A stretch of DNA of 25,168 nucleotides from CAZJHX01 sp964545715 (GTDB taxonomy: Bacteria > Myxococcota_A > UBA9042 > GCA-2863065): the NCBI GenBank assembly GCA_964545715.1, contig CAZJHX010000155.1, forward strand, positions 1 through 25,168. Direction: 5' to 3'. Positions 16,188-25,168 of the stretch are shown here, one piece after another (position 1 is the first letter of the stretch; each line of letters opens with the position of its first letter). The translations under genes and the position numbers were made by a program. The notes beneath the pieces were generated by a model. It saw only the letters and a list, made by a program, of their open reading frames with translations. It searched no databases and was not told the DNA's origin.

Positions 16188-18920
16188 ATGACCACAGCCA
16201 GCAAGACCAATCTGGTCCCCGAAGCCACACTGTTCGTGGGCCGAGACGACGAGCTCGCCGCGCTGCGCGATCTGATGGACGCCAACAGCCGGGTCATCAC
16301 GCTGGTGGGCGCGCCGGGGATCGGCAAGACGTCGCTGTCACGGCGCTTCGGCACCGATCAGCTGTCGTTGTTCGGGCGCGCCGGCGACGGCGGCGTGTGG
16401 TTCTGCGACCTGACGGAGTGCCGCACGCTGGACCAGATCACCGCCCAGGTGGCCGACGTGCTGGACCTCTCTGGCGCGGGCGACACCGACGCGCTGGCTC
16501 GCATCGGACACGCGCTGGCCTCACGCGGGCGCACGCTCATCATTCTGGACAATCTGGAGCAGGTCATCGAGCCGGCCTGTCAGGCCATCGTCGCCTGGCT
16601 GTCGCGCGCTCCCGGCGTGGTCTTCGTCGTGACCTCGCGCGAGCGTACGCGCCTGACGGAAGAGGCGATCCTGGAGCTGGAGCCGCTGAGCGGCAGCCAC
16701 GGCGCGGCGCTCTTCATCGAGCGATCCCGGCGCCTGCGCCCGACCTACGCCCCCGACGAGACCGAGCGGGCGGCCATCGACGAGATCGTGACGCGCCTTG
16801 AGGGCATCCCTCTGGCTATCGAGCTGGCGGCAGCGCGCATGGGCGTATTGACCGCGTCGGGGCTGCTGCAGCGTCTGGAGCGACGCTTTGACCTGCTCGG
16901 CAACGTGCGCCGTGGGGCCCGCGACCGCCAGGCGACGCTGTGGGGCGCCATCGAGTGGTCCTGGGAGCTGCTGGACCCTCACGAGCAGAAGGCGCTCTCG
17001 GACTGCTCGGTCTTTCGCGGCGGCTTCACGCTGGACGCCGCCGAGCACGTCGTCGAGCTGGGGGACGCGCCCGGGACACCGTGGACCATCGACGTGGTGC
17101 AGGGGCTGCGCGACAAGTCGATCCTTCGCACGTACCAGCCGCCTGACCTGCCGGGCGAGCTGCGCTTCGGCTTCTTTGAGAGCATCCGTGAGTTCGCCAC
17201 GAGCAAATGCGAGGACTGCGAGCCGCTGCGAGGCCGGCACGCGGCCTGGTATGTGGACAACGGCCTGCAGTGGGCCGGAGCGGTGCACACGCATGACGGG
17301 CCCAACGCGCGCCGCCGCCTGGCTCTGGAGTCCGAGAACCTGATCGGCATCGTCGAACACGCGCTGATCGACCGCGAGACCGAATTGGCCCGTCGGGCGC
17401 TGCTGGCGCTGGACCCGATTCTGGCCACGCGGGGCCCGTACGCGACCTATCTGGACATGTTGAACCGCTCGCTGGAAGACCCCACGACAGGCGACGGCAC
17501 GCTGGCGGCGCGACTGCTGACCTGCCGCGGCAACCTGCGGCGCAAGCTGGGACACCCCAACGAGGCGCTCGTAGACCTGGAGCAGGCGATCGAGGCGGCG
17601 CGCCGGGTCGCGGATCGGGCGGCTGAAGCGGCGGCGATCGCGGATCTGGGAATCGTGCACCACGAGCAGGGCCGGCTGGACGGCGCCCGCGAGCATCACG
17701 AGCGAGCGCTGAGCTTGTTTCGGGATGCCGGGGACCGACGGGGCGAGGGTCGCGCGCTGGGCAGCCTGGCGATTTTGCACCACGAGCAGGGCGACACGAA
17801 CAGCGCGCAGATCCACTATGAGCAGGCACTGACGATCCTCCGGCGTCACGGCGACCGCCACTCGGAGGCGATCTTTTTGTCGAACCTGGGCGACCTGCAC
17901 CACGAGCAGCGCCGTCCGGGCGAGGCGCGAGCCCACTACGAGGCGTCGCTGGCGATCCTGCGGGCGGTGGGCGACCGGCGCATCGAGGGCGTCGTGCTGG
18001 GAAACCTGGGCGCGATCCTTCAGGAGGGCGGCGACTACGGCGACGCTCACAACCGGCGCAGTGAGTCGCTGGCGGTGCTGCAGCAGGTCGGCGACGAGCG
18101 GCTGGTGGGCATCTTGCGCGGCTACCTGGGCGGGCTGCATTTAGAGCGGCCGCCGGGCGACATGACCGCCGCCGTCACCGACTTGCAGGAGGCGCTGGCC
18201 GCGGTGCGAGCCGCCGGCGATCGGCGCTTTGAGGGGCTGTTTCTGGCGTATCTTGGCGTGGCGGAGGCCACCCGGGATCGGCTCGCGGCCGCGACCGCCG
18301 CCTTTGACGCCGCCGAGTCGGTATTGGCCGACCACGAGGACCGCTGGCTATCCCTGGCCGCGCGCGTGCACGGAGCGCACCTGGACCTGTTGAGACTGCG
18401 AACCGCGCGTGCCGCGGACAAAGAGGCGGGTGGCGCGCATCTGGAGGCGATCACGGAGCGGCTGGCGGCAGCGGAGTCCGAGCCCACGCCGATGAACGAG
18501 AGCGACGAGGTCCGGTTCGCGGTACGCCTGCTGCGCCAGGCCGTGATGACACACGCGCCGGACGCGCTGGCTCAGCGCCCGGCCACTGCCGATCGGGTGC
18601 TGACCATCGCCCCCGAGGCCCGCGGCTTCATCCCGCCCGAGGGAGAGCCCGTGGATCTGGGCCGGCGCCGCTCCCTGCGACTGATCTTGAGAAAGCTGGC
18701 GACGCATCGGCTGACTGCGGCTGGGCAGGCGCTGTCGCTGGACGACCTGCTGGAGGCCGGCTGGCCGGGTGAGCGCGTCCTGCCCGAGGCCGCCGCCAAC
18801 CGCGTGTATGTGGCCGTGGCCACGATGCGAAAGCTCGGGCTGCGGGACGTCCTCTTGAGCCGCGACGACGGCTATCTGCTGACCACCGACATCGACGTGG
18901 TCTACGGAGACAACGCGTGA
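16188..18920 (+). CDS. STAND ATPase with TPRs and C-terminal winged helix
   Basis: A 910-residue cytoplasmic regulator. The NB-ARC/STAND ATPase (about 10-300) has Walker A GAPGIGKTS (Lys47), Walker B LIILDNLEQV (Asp120), a TSRER sensor motif and the GIPLAIELAAARM motif. Next comes a helical region with at least five TPR-like units of 40 residues (about 440-700), three of which share HHEQ. The C-terminus (about 805-910) reads as an OmpR/PhoB-type winged helix: SLDDLLEAGWPGE, NRVYVAVATMRKLGL and SRDDGYLL. That suggests DNA binding controlled by ATP-driven oligomerisation. In SARP/AfsR regulators the winged helix is N-terminal, so the order is reversed here. The GTG at 16170 is an alternative start; neither has a clear Shine-Dalgarno. 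Its TGA overlaps the next gene's GTG. Confidence 0.92.
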   Translation: MTTASKTNLVPEATLFVGRDDELAALRDLMDANSRVITLVGAPGIGKTSLSRRFGTDQLSLFGRAGDGGVWFCDLTECRTLDQITAQVADVLDLSGAGDTDALARIGHALASRGRTLIILDNLEQVIEPACQAIVAWLSRAPGVVFVVTSRERTRLTEEAILELEPLSGSHGAALFIERSRRLRPTYAPDETERAAIDEIVTRLEGIPLAIELAAARMGVLTASGLLQRLERRFDLLGNVRRGARDRQATLWGAIEWSWELLDPHEQKALSDCSVFRGGFTLDAAEHVVELGDAPGTPWTIDVVQGLRDKSILRTYQPPDLPGELRFGFFESIREFATSKCEDCEPLRGRHAAWYVDNGLQWAGAVHTHDGPNARRRLALESENLIGIVEHALIDRETELARRALLALDPILATRGPYATYLDMLNRSLEDPTTGDGTLAARLLTCRGNLRRKLGHPNEALVDLEQAIEAARRVADRAAEAAAIADLGIVHHEQGRLDGAREHHERALSLFRDAGDRRGEGRALGSLAILHHEQGDTNSAQIHYEQALTILRRHGDRHSEAIFLSNLGDLHHEQRRPGEARAHYEASLAILRAVGDRRIEGVVLGNLGAILQEGGDYGDAHNRRSESLAVLQQVGDERLVGILRGYLGGLHLERPPGDMTAAVTDLQEALAAVRAAGDRRFEGLFLAYLGVAEATRDRLAAATAAFDAAESVLADHEDRWLSLAARVHGAHLDLLRLRTARAADKEAGGAHLEAITERLAAAESEPTPMNESDEVRFAVRLLRQAVMTHAPDALAQRPATADRVLTIAPEARGFIPPEGEPVDLGRRRSLRLILRKLATHRLTAAGQALSLDDLLEAGWPGERVLPEAAANRVYVAVATMRKLGLRDVLLSRDDGYLLTTDIDVVYGDNA
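17657..17910 (+). repeat. TPR-encoding 120-bp tandem repeat
   Basis: The string GCACCACGAGCAG begins at 17657, 17777 and, in the form TGCACCACGAGCAGC, 17897, exactly 120 bp apart. It encodes the HHEQ turn of consecutive 40-residue TPR units. Similarity at the DNA level points to recent unit duplication or gene conversion within the STAND gene. Confidence 0.6.
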
Positions 18921-20677
18921 CCCAGAGCTGTCGGCTCATGCTTGGTTGCGCGGCGCTGATCGCGTGGAGCGGGTGCGGGCCTGACGACGACGGCTTCGGC
19001 GCCTCAGGCTGGGCTGCCGGACCCGTGCAGGGGACGCCGCCGGGTGAGGTCGACTGCGCCGCACTACAACCCCAGTGGGTCTATACCTATGGAAACTCGT
19101 TGGACCGTGAGGCGACCGCCATCGTGCCGGCGGGCGACGGCAGCTTCATCGTGGTCGGCACCCAGCGCGACAAGCCGTATGGCAGTGACGACGCCTTGCT
19201 TCTGGGCATCGGAGCGGACGGCATCCGGCAATGGACACATAGCTACGATCCGGTTGTGGTTCGTACGGCGCTGAATTTGGAGATCTACCGCCCGGCCGCG
19301 GCGGCCCGCGGTGTGGGGGCGACGCTGCTGGACGACGGCGGGCTGCTGCTGGTGGCAAACCAGGCCCCCAACAAGGACGGCCAGGACACGGGCTGGCTGC
19401 TGTGGCTGGACGCCGACAAGCAGCCGGTCAAAGAGGCCGTGCTGGACATCGGGATCGTGCGCCACGTCGCGCTATCCAACGGAGAGCATGCCGTGATGGG
19501 CGCCGCGGGAGACGCGCCGTCACACGTGCAACACCTGGACTCTGTGGGCGCCGTCGTGACGGACACCGCGTATGAGCGCGGCGAGGCGGGCCGCCTGGTG
19601 GACATGGCGCTGACCGCTGACGGCAAGCTCGCTGTGGCGGGGGCCTTCACAACGTCCACGGGCGACCAGCAGACCTGGGTCGCGATGACGCAGCTGGACG
19701 GGACATTGCTGTGGGAGCGTTGGCTCGGCGGCGCGTGCGACGACAGCCCCTGGTCTATCGCGGCGCACCCGGATGGCGGCGTCGTGCTCGCGGTGCATGT
19801 CCCGGGTGGGGGCAAGGCCCCGGGAAAAAAGGGCCCCTGGCTGGTCCACCTGGCTGCGGATGGAGCGGTGGTCTGGGACCGGGTCGTCGGCGTGGAGGCC
19901 GCCATTGTGGCCGGGACCGGGCTCAGAGTGCAGCCGGACGGGCGGATCCTCATGGCGGGCGGCGCCCCGACGCTGAAGCCCAACGGACAGGAGGAAGGAA
20001 CGGACTGGTGGATTGCAGAGACCGCCGCCGACGGACAGCTGCGGTGGTCGTCCGCGTTCACCATGGAGTTCAGCGCGGGCGCCAATGCGCTGCTGCCGCT
20101 GGCCGATGGGCTGGTGATCGCCGGACGAGGACCCAGCAGCGGCGGTAATCAAACGCGTCTCGGCGTACTTCGCGTAGCCCTCCCGGCGCGCTGCCCGAAC
20201 ATCGAACCGGAGCCGGGGCCGCCGGCAGGTGTCGTCGACTGCGCCGAGGTCACCGACACGGACGCGGTCGGCGAGCTGCCGGGTGGACCCGAGCTGCGAC
20301 TGGACGTGTGCGGGCTGCAACCGCAGTCAAAGCTGCGGGTGTCGCTGCTCGCTGAGCCGGGCGCGGTCGCGACCGCGACGACGGTGTGCGTGGGCGAGGC
20401 GCTGTCCCCATCGTCGCTGCCGGCGACACATGTGGCGCTGAGCAATCACTTTCGCATTCATCCGGCCATGACTTTTGACCAGCCGGTGCGGCTCGGCATT
20501 GCCTATCACAATCAGGAGTTCGTCACGGATCCGGACGACGTTGTGCTGTTCCACGATGCGCACGACGGCGCCGGCTATCGGCTGGTGGAGACGACAGAGG
20601 TCCTGGACAACATCAAACAGATCGGCGCGGACATCCTCACCACCGGCACGTTTGTGGTGGCCGGGAGCGCGCCATGA
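18917..20677 (+). CDS. Lipoprotein: beta-propeller plus ZU5-like domain
   Basis: A 586-residue exported protein. The N-terminus (hydrophobic 6-18, then SGC with Cys20 followed by GPDDD) fits a lipoprotein signal; the acidic residues after Cys suit outer-membrane or surface retention. Residues about 50-420 repeat the pattern D-G-(S/G)-hydrophobic-V-x-G followed by W-x-L-x-x-D, typical of SBBP/PQQ-like propellers (for example DGSFIVVGTQ, DGKLAVAGAF, DGGVVLAVHV). Residues about 430-586 look like a Cys-containing ZU5-type beta-sandwich: HFRIHPAMTFDQPVRLGIAY and a closing GTFVVAG. No catalytic motif is seen, so binding or adhesion is more likely. The GTG start overlaps the STAND stop (GTGA) and has GGAG at 18906-18909. 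Its own stop overlaps the next gene (ATGA). Confidence 0.85.
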   Translation: MTQSCRLMLGCAALIAWSGCGPDDDGFGASGWAAGPVQGTPPGEVDCAALQPQWVYTYGNSLDREATAIVPAGDGSFIVVGTQRDKPYGSDDALLLGIGADGIRQWTHSYDPVVVRTALNLEIYRPAAAARGVGATLLDDGGLLLVANQAPNKDGQDTGWLLWLDADKQPVKEAVLDIGIVRHVALSNGEHAVMGAAGDAPSHVQHLDSVGAVVTDTAYERGEAGRLVDMALTADGKLAVAGAFTTSTGDQQTWVAMTQLDGTLLWERWLGGACDDSPWSIAAHPDGGVVLAVHVPGGGKAPGKKGPWLVHLAADGAVVWDRVVGVEAAIVAGTGLRVQPDGRILMAGGAPTLKPNGQEEGTDWWIAETAADGQLRWSSAFTMEFSAGANALLPLADGLVIAGRGPSSGGNQTRLGVLRVALPARCPNIEPEPGPPAGVVDCAEVTDTDAVGELPGGPELRLDVCGLQPQSKLRVSLLAEPGAVATATTVCVGEALSPSSLPATHVALSNHFRIHPAMTFDQPVRLGIAYHNQEFVTDPDDVVLFHDAHDGAGYRLVETTEVLDNIKQIGADILTTGTFVVAGSAP

Positions 20678-23600
20678 CCCGCCGCGCTCTCCTGTCGGTG
20701 CTCTGCTGCGCGGTGCTGGCGATGTGCTCGGACCCGGAAGAGCCGGAGCTTGTGTGGTCGGTGCAGACGGGTGACGCGTCGACCGGGCTGGTCGCGCTGG
20801 GCAACGATGGTTCGATCATCGCGGCCGGACACACGGTCTCCAACTTCGGGCGCGGTCAGCTGCGCAGCTTCGGCAGCGACGGAACCCAGCGGTGGGTGGT
20901 GGACTCGCCGGGGTTGTTCGACCAGCCGGTGGTCGGTGTGGACGGGCGGATCTGGGTGACGACCGATGGGTCGCTGTGGAACGTGACCGCGGCCGGTGAG
21001 CCGCTGTGGGCGGCGGATGCGAGCGGCCCGTTTGCCCTGGCTGAAAACGGCGCGGCGTACGTCTTGGAGCCCAACCAGTGGCTTGAGCGGACGGGCCAGT
21101 CGCTGCTGGTGGAGGTGTACGACGGCGGCTACACCGGCTTCCAGGTCCCGGTCTGGGGGCTGGCGCAGGACCTGGTCATCGCCGGCAACGGCATCATCCA
21201 CGTGCCGGTGGTGGAGTACAGCGGCAAAGCAGGCGTGCGCGGCATCGGGTTGGACGGCGCCCAGCGCTGGTCGGTACCGCTGCCCGCGCCGCCGCGCCCC
21301 GACCCGGCCGTCGACGCCGGCGCCACGGTCTATGTGGGAACCGAGGCCGGGCTGACCGCCATCGGTGGGGCTGGGAGCGTGCTGTGGAACGCCGAGCTGG
21401 AGGGCGGCGCCCGCTCGCCCGTGCTGGCGCCGGGACGCCGGATCGTCGCGATCTCCGACCAGAAGGTGGTGGGCTTGGACGCGGGCGGCAATCTGCTGTG
21501 GAAAACGTCGACCCTGGGCGCGACCGGTCTGGCGGTCGGCAGCGACGGCCGCATCTTTGCTTCGGGCGCCATGCCCGAGAGCTATGACCGGCGATACGGG
21601 CTGGCTGTCATGGGCGATGACGGCGGCGATCTGCGGTGGTTCACGACAAACGGCGACAATAGCCTGAGCCCGCCGGTGCTCGGCGGCGGGCAGGCATATG
21701 TCTCCAGCGTCTGGTTTCTGCTGCAAAACACATATCCGACGGCGGGCGGCATCCGGGCGAGCACCTCCTACTTTGCGTACCTGGAGGCGTTCGGCCCGTT
21801 TGACGACGTGTCGCTGGCGCGCACCCCTTGGCCTCGCACCGCGGGTGGAAACCACAACAGGCGGGCGGGCGCCACAGTGCAAATCAACCCGCTGTCGCCC
21901 GATCTGATCGGTCACTGGGCGACAACGCTGGGCCAGACGACGCACGTGGTGCGATTTGGCAAAGAGCTGTACGAGCTGTGGTCGTACCCGACCGACGCGC
22001 TGCCGAAGCCGGTCGAGCGCGGCACCTGGACGTTCGCCGATGGACACGTGCACCTGACCACAACATGGCATGCCGATGATCCCGCACAGGTGGACCAGAC
22101 GCGGTCGCGTGCCGTTCTGCCCTCGACGCCCTGGCAGTTGGTGATGGCCGATCCACTCGACACACAGACGCGCACGTGGCGACGAGTACGTGGGCCGCCG
22201 GTGGCGCCGTCCGCAGCTCCGACGGGCGGCAAGACCCAATGGCTGCACTCGCTGGGCGGCCCCGGCAGCAACACCGCGCACGCGCTGGCGCGCCGGGACG
22301 ACGGCCAGATGATCGTGGTCATGAGCACCCTGGGCGAGCTGTGGCTGCCGACCGGCCCGACGGCGCCGCTGGACACGACCGGGTTCAACGTCGCGGGGTT
22401 CACCGACGCCGGGCTGCAGTGGATCGAGCGGGTCGATGAGGTGCCGGAGCAGTGGACCGTGCGAGGGGTGGCCGTGGACTCGGCGGACCGGATCGCGATT
22501 CTAGGTGACCACTCGCTGGATACGTCCATGCCGCACATCATCGATCTGACGTCAGCGGGCAAATACGTCTCGGGCTGGCGGTTGGAGCTTCCCGACGAGG
22601 TGCGGCACCCGGGTGAGTTCGCTGAAACGAGCGGCGGAGACCTGGTGCTCGCGGGCCTGGCGGAGGTCGATGAGCCAGGCGATCCACGCAACGGCTGGGT
22701 CGGCGACATCTTTGTGACGCGCGTGGCGCCGGACCGGACCGTGGTGTGGGACCAGCGCGTCGCGGCCGATGGTCATCAGGGCGCCATGGCGGTAGCGGTC
22801 GGCGCGGACGAGCACATCGTGGTGGCGGGTCATTTCCAGGGCACGATCGACGTCGGCACGGGCCCGATCTCGGCGGCGGGCAACGACCTGTTCGTGATGG
22901 AGCTGGACGCCGACGGCGCCGCACTGTGGGTGCGCAACTTCACGTCGTTGCAGCACCGGGCGCCGGAGCACGTCGGCGTGGCGGTAGACGCGCACGGCAA
23001 TATCGCGGTGGCGGGGCTGTTGGAGGGCGCGATCAACCTGGGGCACGGCGTGCTCGAGACGTCCAAGAGCGGACAGCTCGGCGACAGCGATGTCTTTGTC
23101 GCGTCGCTCGACACAGACGGCCAGCCGCGCTGGAGCCACAGGCTGGGTGGTCCGCAGGACTACGGCTTGTTCGGCGCGATCGGCGTCGATGAGCACGGCA
23201 ACGTGACCGTCGCGGGCCAGCTGGGCAACGGGATCGAGATCGATGACAAGCCGCTGAAGACCAAGCGCAGCCTGGGCTTCTTCGCCGTGCAATTCAACAC
23301 GTGCGGGGCGTTAGCCTGGACCAAAGAGTTTCGAGAGTGCTCCGACTGCATCAAGATCAACAACCCGCTGGTGAACACGCAGTCCGCGGGCACCGTCCGC
23401 CCCACCGACATCGATGTCGCCTCGGACGGCAGTGTGGCGATAACCGGCATCTTTGACGGCGGCGTGAAGCTGACCGACGCGGCGCTGCTGTGGCGCGGCG
23501 GGATGGCTGATGCGTTTGTCGGCGTGTTCAAAGGCGCCGAGGCGCCTGACGAGCCGCTGAGCTGCGCCCCGGCAGCCGAGGGCGGGGTGCAGGTGAAGGT

Positions 23601-25053
23601 CGTGCTGGACGGGACCGGCGACGGCACAGTCGTCTCCGATCCGGCCGGCATCGCATGCCCGGGCGAGTGCTCCGCGACGTTCGACAGCTTGTCCGAGGTC
23701 ACGCTGACGGCGACCGCCGGCGCAGCATCCCGCTTCGAGGGCTGGTCGGGCGCCGGGTGCGCCGGCGTCGATGAGTGCACGCTGATCGCCAACGCAGACA
23801 AGACGATCACCGCCACATTCGAGCGGCCGGCGATCATCTGGACCCTGGATTACGGTGACGATCCCAGCACATCAGCCACCGCGCTGGCGGTTTCGGACGA
23901 CGGGCTCGCGTTCGTGGCCGGACACTACTACAAGACGATGGAGCTGGGTGGGCAGACCCTGACCAGTCCCGGCCAGAACAGCGCGTACGTCAGCCGCCAT
24001 GGCCTGCATGGAGCGGTAGAGTGGGTGCAGCCCATCGAGGGCACAGGCAACGAGGTGGTGGAGTCCGTCGCAATCGACTCCAACGGGGAGGTCGTCATCA
24101 CAGGCACGACCTCGTCCCCCGAGCTGGAGGTCGGTGCCGACGCGCCCGTGCCGGCGACGACAAGCGCCGACACGTTCGTATTGCGCTACACGGCCGCGGG
24201 AAAGCACGTGTGGTCGCGGCGATATCCCCAGGGCCAATACCACCTCAATCGAGGCGACATCGACGCTCAGGGGCGCACCACGGTGATGGCCTATACCGCG
24301 ACGCCGCTGGACTTCGGAACGGCGACCGTCGAGGCGGCGGGCCCGTTCGCCTTTGCCGTCTCCAGGCAGGGCGACCTGCTCTGGGTGCGCTCGTTTGGGG
24401 ACCTGGACGTCCGCGATCATGCGCTCAGCGATGCCGGCGAGCCCGTGCTTGCCGGCGCCTACACCACGACGCGCCAGCTTGGCGACAGCACGTTGGAGCA
24501 CGTCGGCGAGGAGGACCTGTTCGTCACCAAGACCACGTTCGAGGGCGAGACCCTGTGGGCTCGAAGCCTGGCGGGCGACAAGGCCGACGTCCCGCTCGGC
24601 GTTGATGTCGGAGCGGACGGCACCGTGGTTGTGCTGGCCAACACCTACACGCCCGAAACCACGTTTGACGTCGACCCGGTGGCAGGCAGCAACGAGTACG
24701 GCAAAGGCTTCATCTGGGCGCTGTCCCCAACGGGCGAGACAAAGTGGATTCGACGCATCGGCGACGTCTTCGTATGGGGCCAATCGGTGGCGGTAGACGG
24801 CCTCGGCGGCGTGGCGATCGGCGCGTCCCACAAGGCCCATGTCGATCTCGGTCAGGGGCCCCTGCCCAGCGGCGAGAATTTTGGAGCCTTCGTGGGTCGC
24901 TTCGACTCCCTCGGCGGACCGCTGTGGTCCACAAACAAGCTCGCCGACAGCATCGTGGTGGCCGGCGCCGTCGCCATCAGCGCAAGCGGTCGAGTGGTCG
25001 CCGCGCACAAGATTGAGCCCGGCCCGGTGTCGCTTACGCAGTATGGTCAGTAA
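20674..25053 (+). CDS. Giant exported multi-propeller protein with bacterial repeat domain
   Basis: A 1459-residue protein, the last of the coupled trio. A signal sequence (MTRRALLSVLCCAVLAM, Cys18) suggests a lipoprotein, though Met at -1 is unusual. In order: a PQQ-like propeller (about 25-400); a small Trp-rich beta module beginning DLIGHWATTLG (about 408-509), lipocalin-like in pattern; SBBP-type repeats (about 520-965); a Cys-bearing divergent InlB-type bacterial repeat (about 970-1052) with VVSDPAGIACPGEC and RFEGWSG; then a second SBBP-type array (about 1055-1459). Each repeat has D-x-x-G-x-hydrophobic-V-A-G and later F-V-x-x-x-D-x-x-G-x-x-x-W. It is a paralogue in style of the preceding lipoprotein. 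The ATG overlaps that gene's stop, with GGGAG about 10 bases upstream. Probable role: surface binding or adhesion (inference). Confidence 0.87.
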   Translation: MTRRALLSVLCCAVLAMCSDPEEPELVWSVQTGDASTGLVALGNDGSIIAAGHTVSNFGRGQLRSFGSDGTQRWVVDSPGLFDQPVVGVDGRIWVTTDGSLWNVTAAGEPLWAADASGPFALAENGAAYVLEPNQWLERTGQSLLVEVYDGGYTGFQVPVWGLAQDLVIAGNGIIHVPVVEYSGKAGVRGIGLDGAQRWSVPLPAPPRPDPAVDAGATVYVGTEAGLTAIGGAGSVLWNAELEGGARSPVLAPGRRIVAISDQKVVGLDAGGNLLWKTSTLGATGLAVGSDGRIFASGAMPESYDRRYGLAVMGDDGGDLRWFTTNGDNSLSPPVLGGGQAYVSSVWFLLQNTYPTAGGIRASTSYFAYLEAFGPFDDVSLARTPWPRTAGGNHNRRAGATVQINPLSPDLIGHWATTLGQTTHVVRFGKELYELWSYPTDALPKPVERGTWTFADGHVHLTTTWHADDPAQVDQTRSRAVLPSTPWQLVMADPLDTQTRTWRRVRGPPVAPSAAPTGGKTQWLHSLGGPGSNTAHALARRDDGQMIVVMSTLGELWLPTGPTAPLDTTGFNVAGFTDAGLQWIERVDEVPEQWTVRGVAVDSADRIAILGDHSLDTSMPHIIDLTSAGKYVSGWRLELPDEVRHPGEFAETSGGDLVLAGLAEVDEPGDPRNGWVGDIFVTRVAPDRTVVWDQRVAADGHQGAMAVAVGADEHIVVAGHFQGTIDVGTGPISAAGNDLFVMELDADGAALWVRNFTSLQHRAPEHVGVAVDAHGNIAVAGLLEGAINLGHGVLETSKSGQLGDSDVFVASLDTDGQPRWSHRLGGPQDYGLFGAIGVDEHGNVTVAGQLGNGIEIDDKPLKTKRSLGFFAVQFNTCGALAWTKEFRECSDCIKINNPLVNTQSAGTVRPTDIDVASDGSVAITGIFDGGVKLTDAALLWRGGMADAFVGVFKGAEAPDEPLSCAPAAEGGVQVKVVLDGTGDGTVVSDPAGIACPGECSATFDSLSEVTLTATAGAASRFEGWSGAGCAGVDECTLIANADKTITATFERPAIIWTLDYGDDPSTSATALAVSDDGLAFVAGHYYKTMELGGQTLTSPGQNSAYVSRHGLHGAVEWVQPIEGTGNEVVESVAIDSNGEVVITGTTSSPELEVGADAPVPATTSADTFVLRYTAAGKHVWSRRYPQGQYHLNRGDIDAQGRTTVMAYTATPLDFGTATVEAAGPFAFAVSRQGDLLWVRSFGDLDVRDHALSDAGEPVLAGAYTTTRQLGDSTLEHVGEEDLFVTKTTFEGETLWARSLAGDKADVPLGVDVGADGTVVVLANTYTPETTFDVDPVAGSNEYGKGFIWALSPTGETKWIRRIGDVFVWGQSVAVDGLGGVAIGASHKAHVDLGQGPLPSGENFGAFVGRFDSLGGPLWSTNKLADSIVVAGAVAISASGRVVAAHKIEPGPVSLTQYGQ

Positions 25054-25062
25054 GTCTTTACC

Positions 25063-25090
25063 CCAACGTTGCATAGTTGGCATGCGCCAA
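25063..25090 (+). terminator. Overlapping inverted repeats after the operon
   Basis: CCAAC (25063-25067) pairs with GTTGG (25076-25080), and TTGGC (25077-25081) pairs with GCCAA (25086-25090). The two 5-bp stems share bases and exclude each other. They start 9 bases after the stop codon, where a terminator is expected, but no T-tract follows. Confidence 0.35.
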
Positions 25091-25110
25091 GGGCCCAGAA
25101 CCCGGCGCCT

Positions 25111-25168
25111 GGGGGGGCGCGGGGGGGGGGGGGGTGTGGGGAGCGCGGCGCCGGCGGCGCCCCCCCGC
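25111..25168. other. G-run contig end, probable artefact
   Basis: From 25111 the sequence becomes runs of G broken by single bases, then runs of C. This mirrors the other end of the window and carries no credible feature. Confidence 0.75.

Noticed and set aside
17657..17910. Regular 120-bp repeats as a CRISPR-like array
   Set aside because: The spacing matches 40-residue TPR units in frame, and the similar part is short and coding.
16188..25053. Anti-phage defence system built on the STAND protein
   Set aside because: Avs-like systems carry an effector such as a nuclease or protease fused to the STAND ATPase. Here the fused domain looks like DNA-binding winged helix and the partners are exported proteins. 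There are no defence neighbours.

Overview
The window is about 25 kb of GC-rich, densely coding bacterial DNA. Both ends (about 1-79 and 25111-25168) are almost pure G/C runs. They look like assembly or sequencing artefacts, so the window is probably one whole contig. The gene content suggests a predatory or social delta-lineage bacterium (Myxococcota/Polyangia-like). The grounds are a Ser/Thr kinase fused to a STAND ATPase, sigma-54-type promoter sequences, a STAND-TPR-winged-helix protein, many large lipoproteins and exported beta-propellers. This placement is inference; there is no rRNA or marker gene.

Layout. A truncated Ser/Thr kinase-nSTAND1 gene (minus, to 1323) diverges from two plus-strand genes for exported proteins: a lipoprotein at 1474-2346 and a propeller-like protein at 2474-3565. 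Each of these two is preceded by a near-perfect sigma-54 -24/-12 sequence. Next, on the minus strand, come a RAYT/IS200-type HUH transposase (3582-4289), a lipoprotein amidohydrolase (4381-5631) and a 2003-residue lipoprotein alpha-2-macroglobulin with an intact thioester motif (5761-11772). A plus-strand pair follows: a seven- or eight-TM sensor histidine kinase that has lost its whole ATPase core (11955-12887), overlapping an intact Rcp/CheY-type response regulator (12884-13330). Convergent to it is a translationally coupled minus pair, an AI-2E/PerM-family permease (14742-15872) and an M28 carboxypeptidase Q-like exopeptidase (13342-14745).

The last 9 kb is one plus-strand unit of three stop/start-overlapping genes: a STAND ATPase with TPRs and a C-terminal winged helix (16188-18920), a lipoprotein with a propeller and a ZU5-like domain (18917-20677), and a 1459-residue multi-propeller exported protein (20674-25053). 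A large imperfect inverted repeat (16085-16140) lies in front of it. This unit is the best candidate here for an undescribed system: a cytoplasmic STAND regulator tied by translation to two envelope or surface propeller proteins.

Most products are predicted to be exported or membrane-bound (lipoproteins, propellers, A2M, exopeptidase, permease). The cytoplasmic ones are mainly signalling proteins. I see no rRNA, tRNA, CRISPR array, phage gene or known defence cassette.
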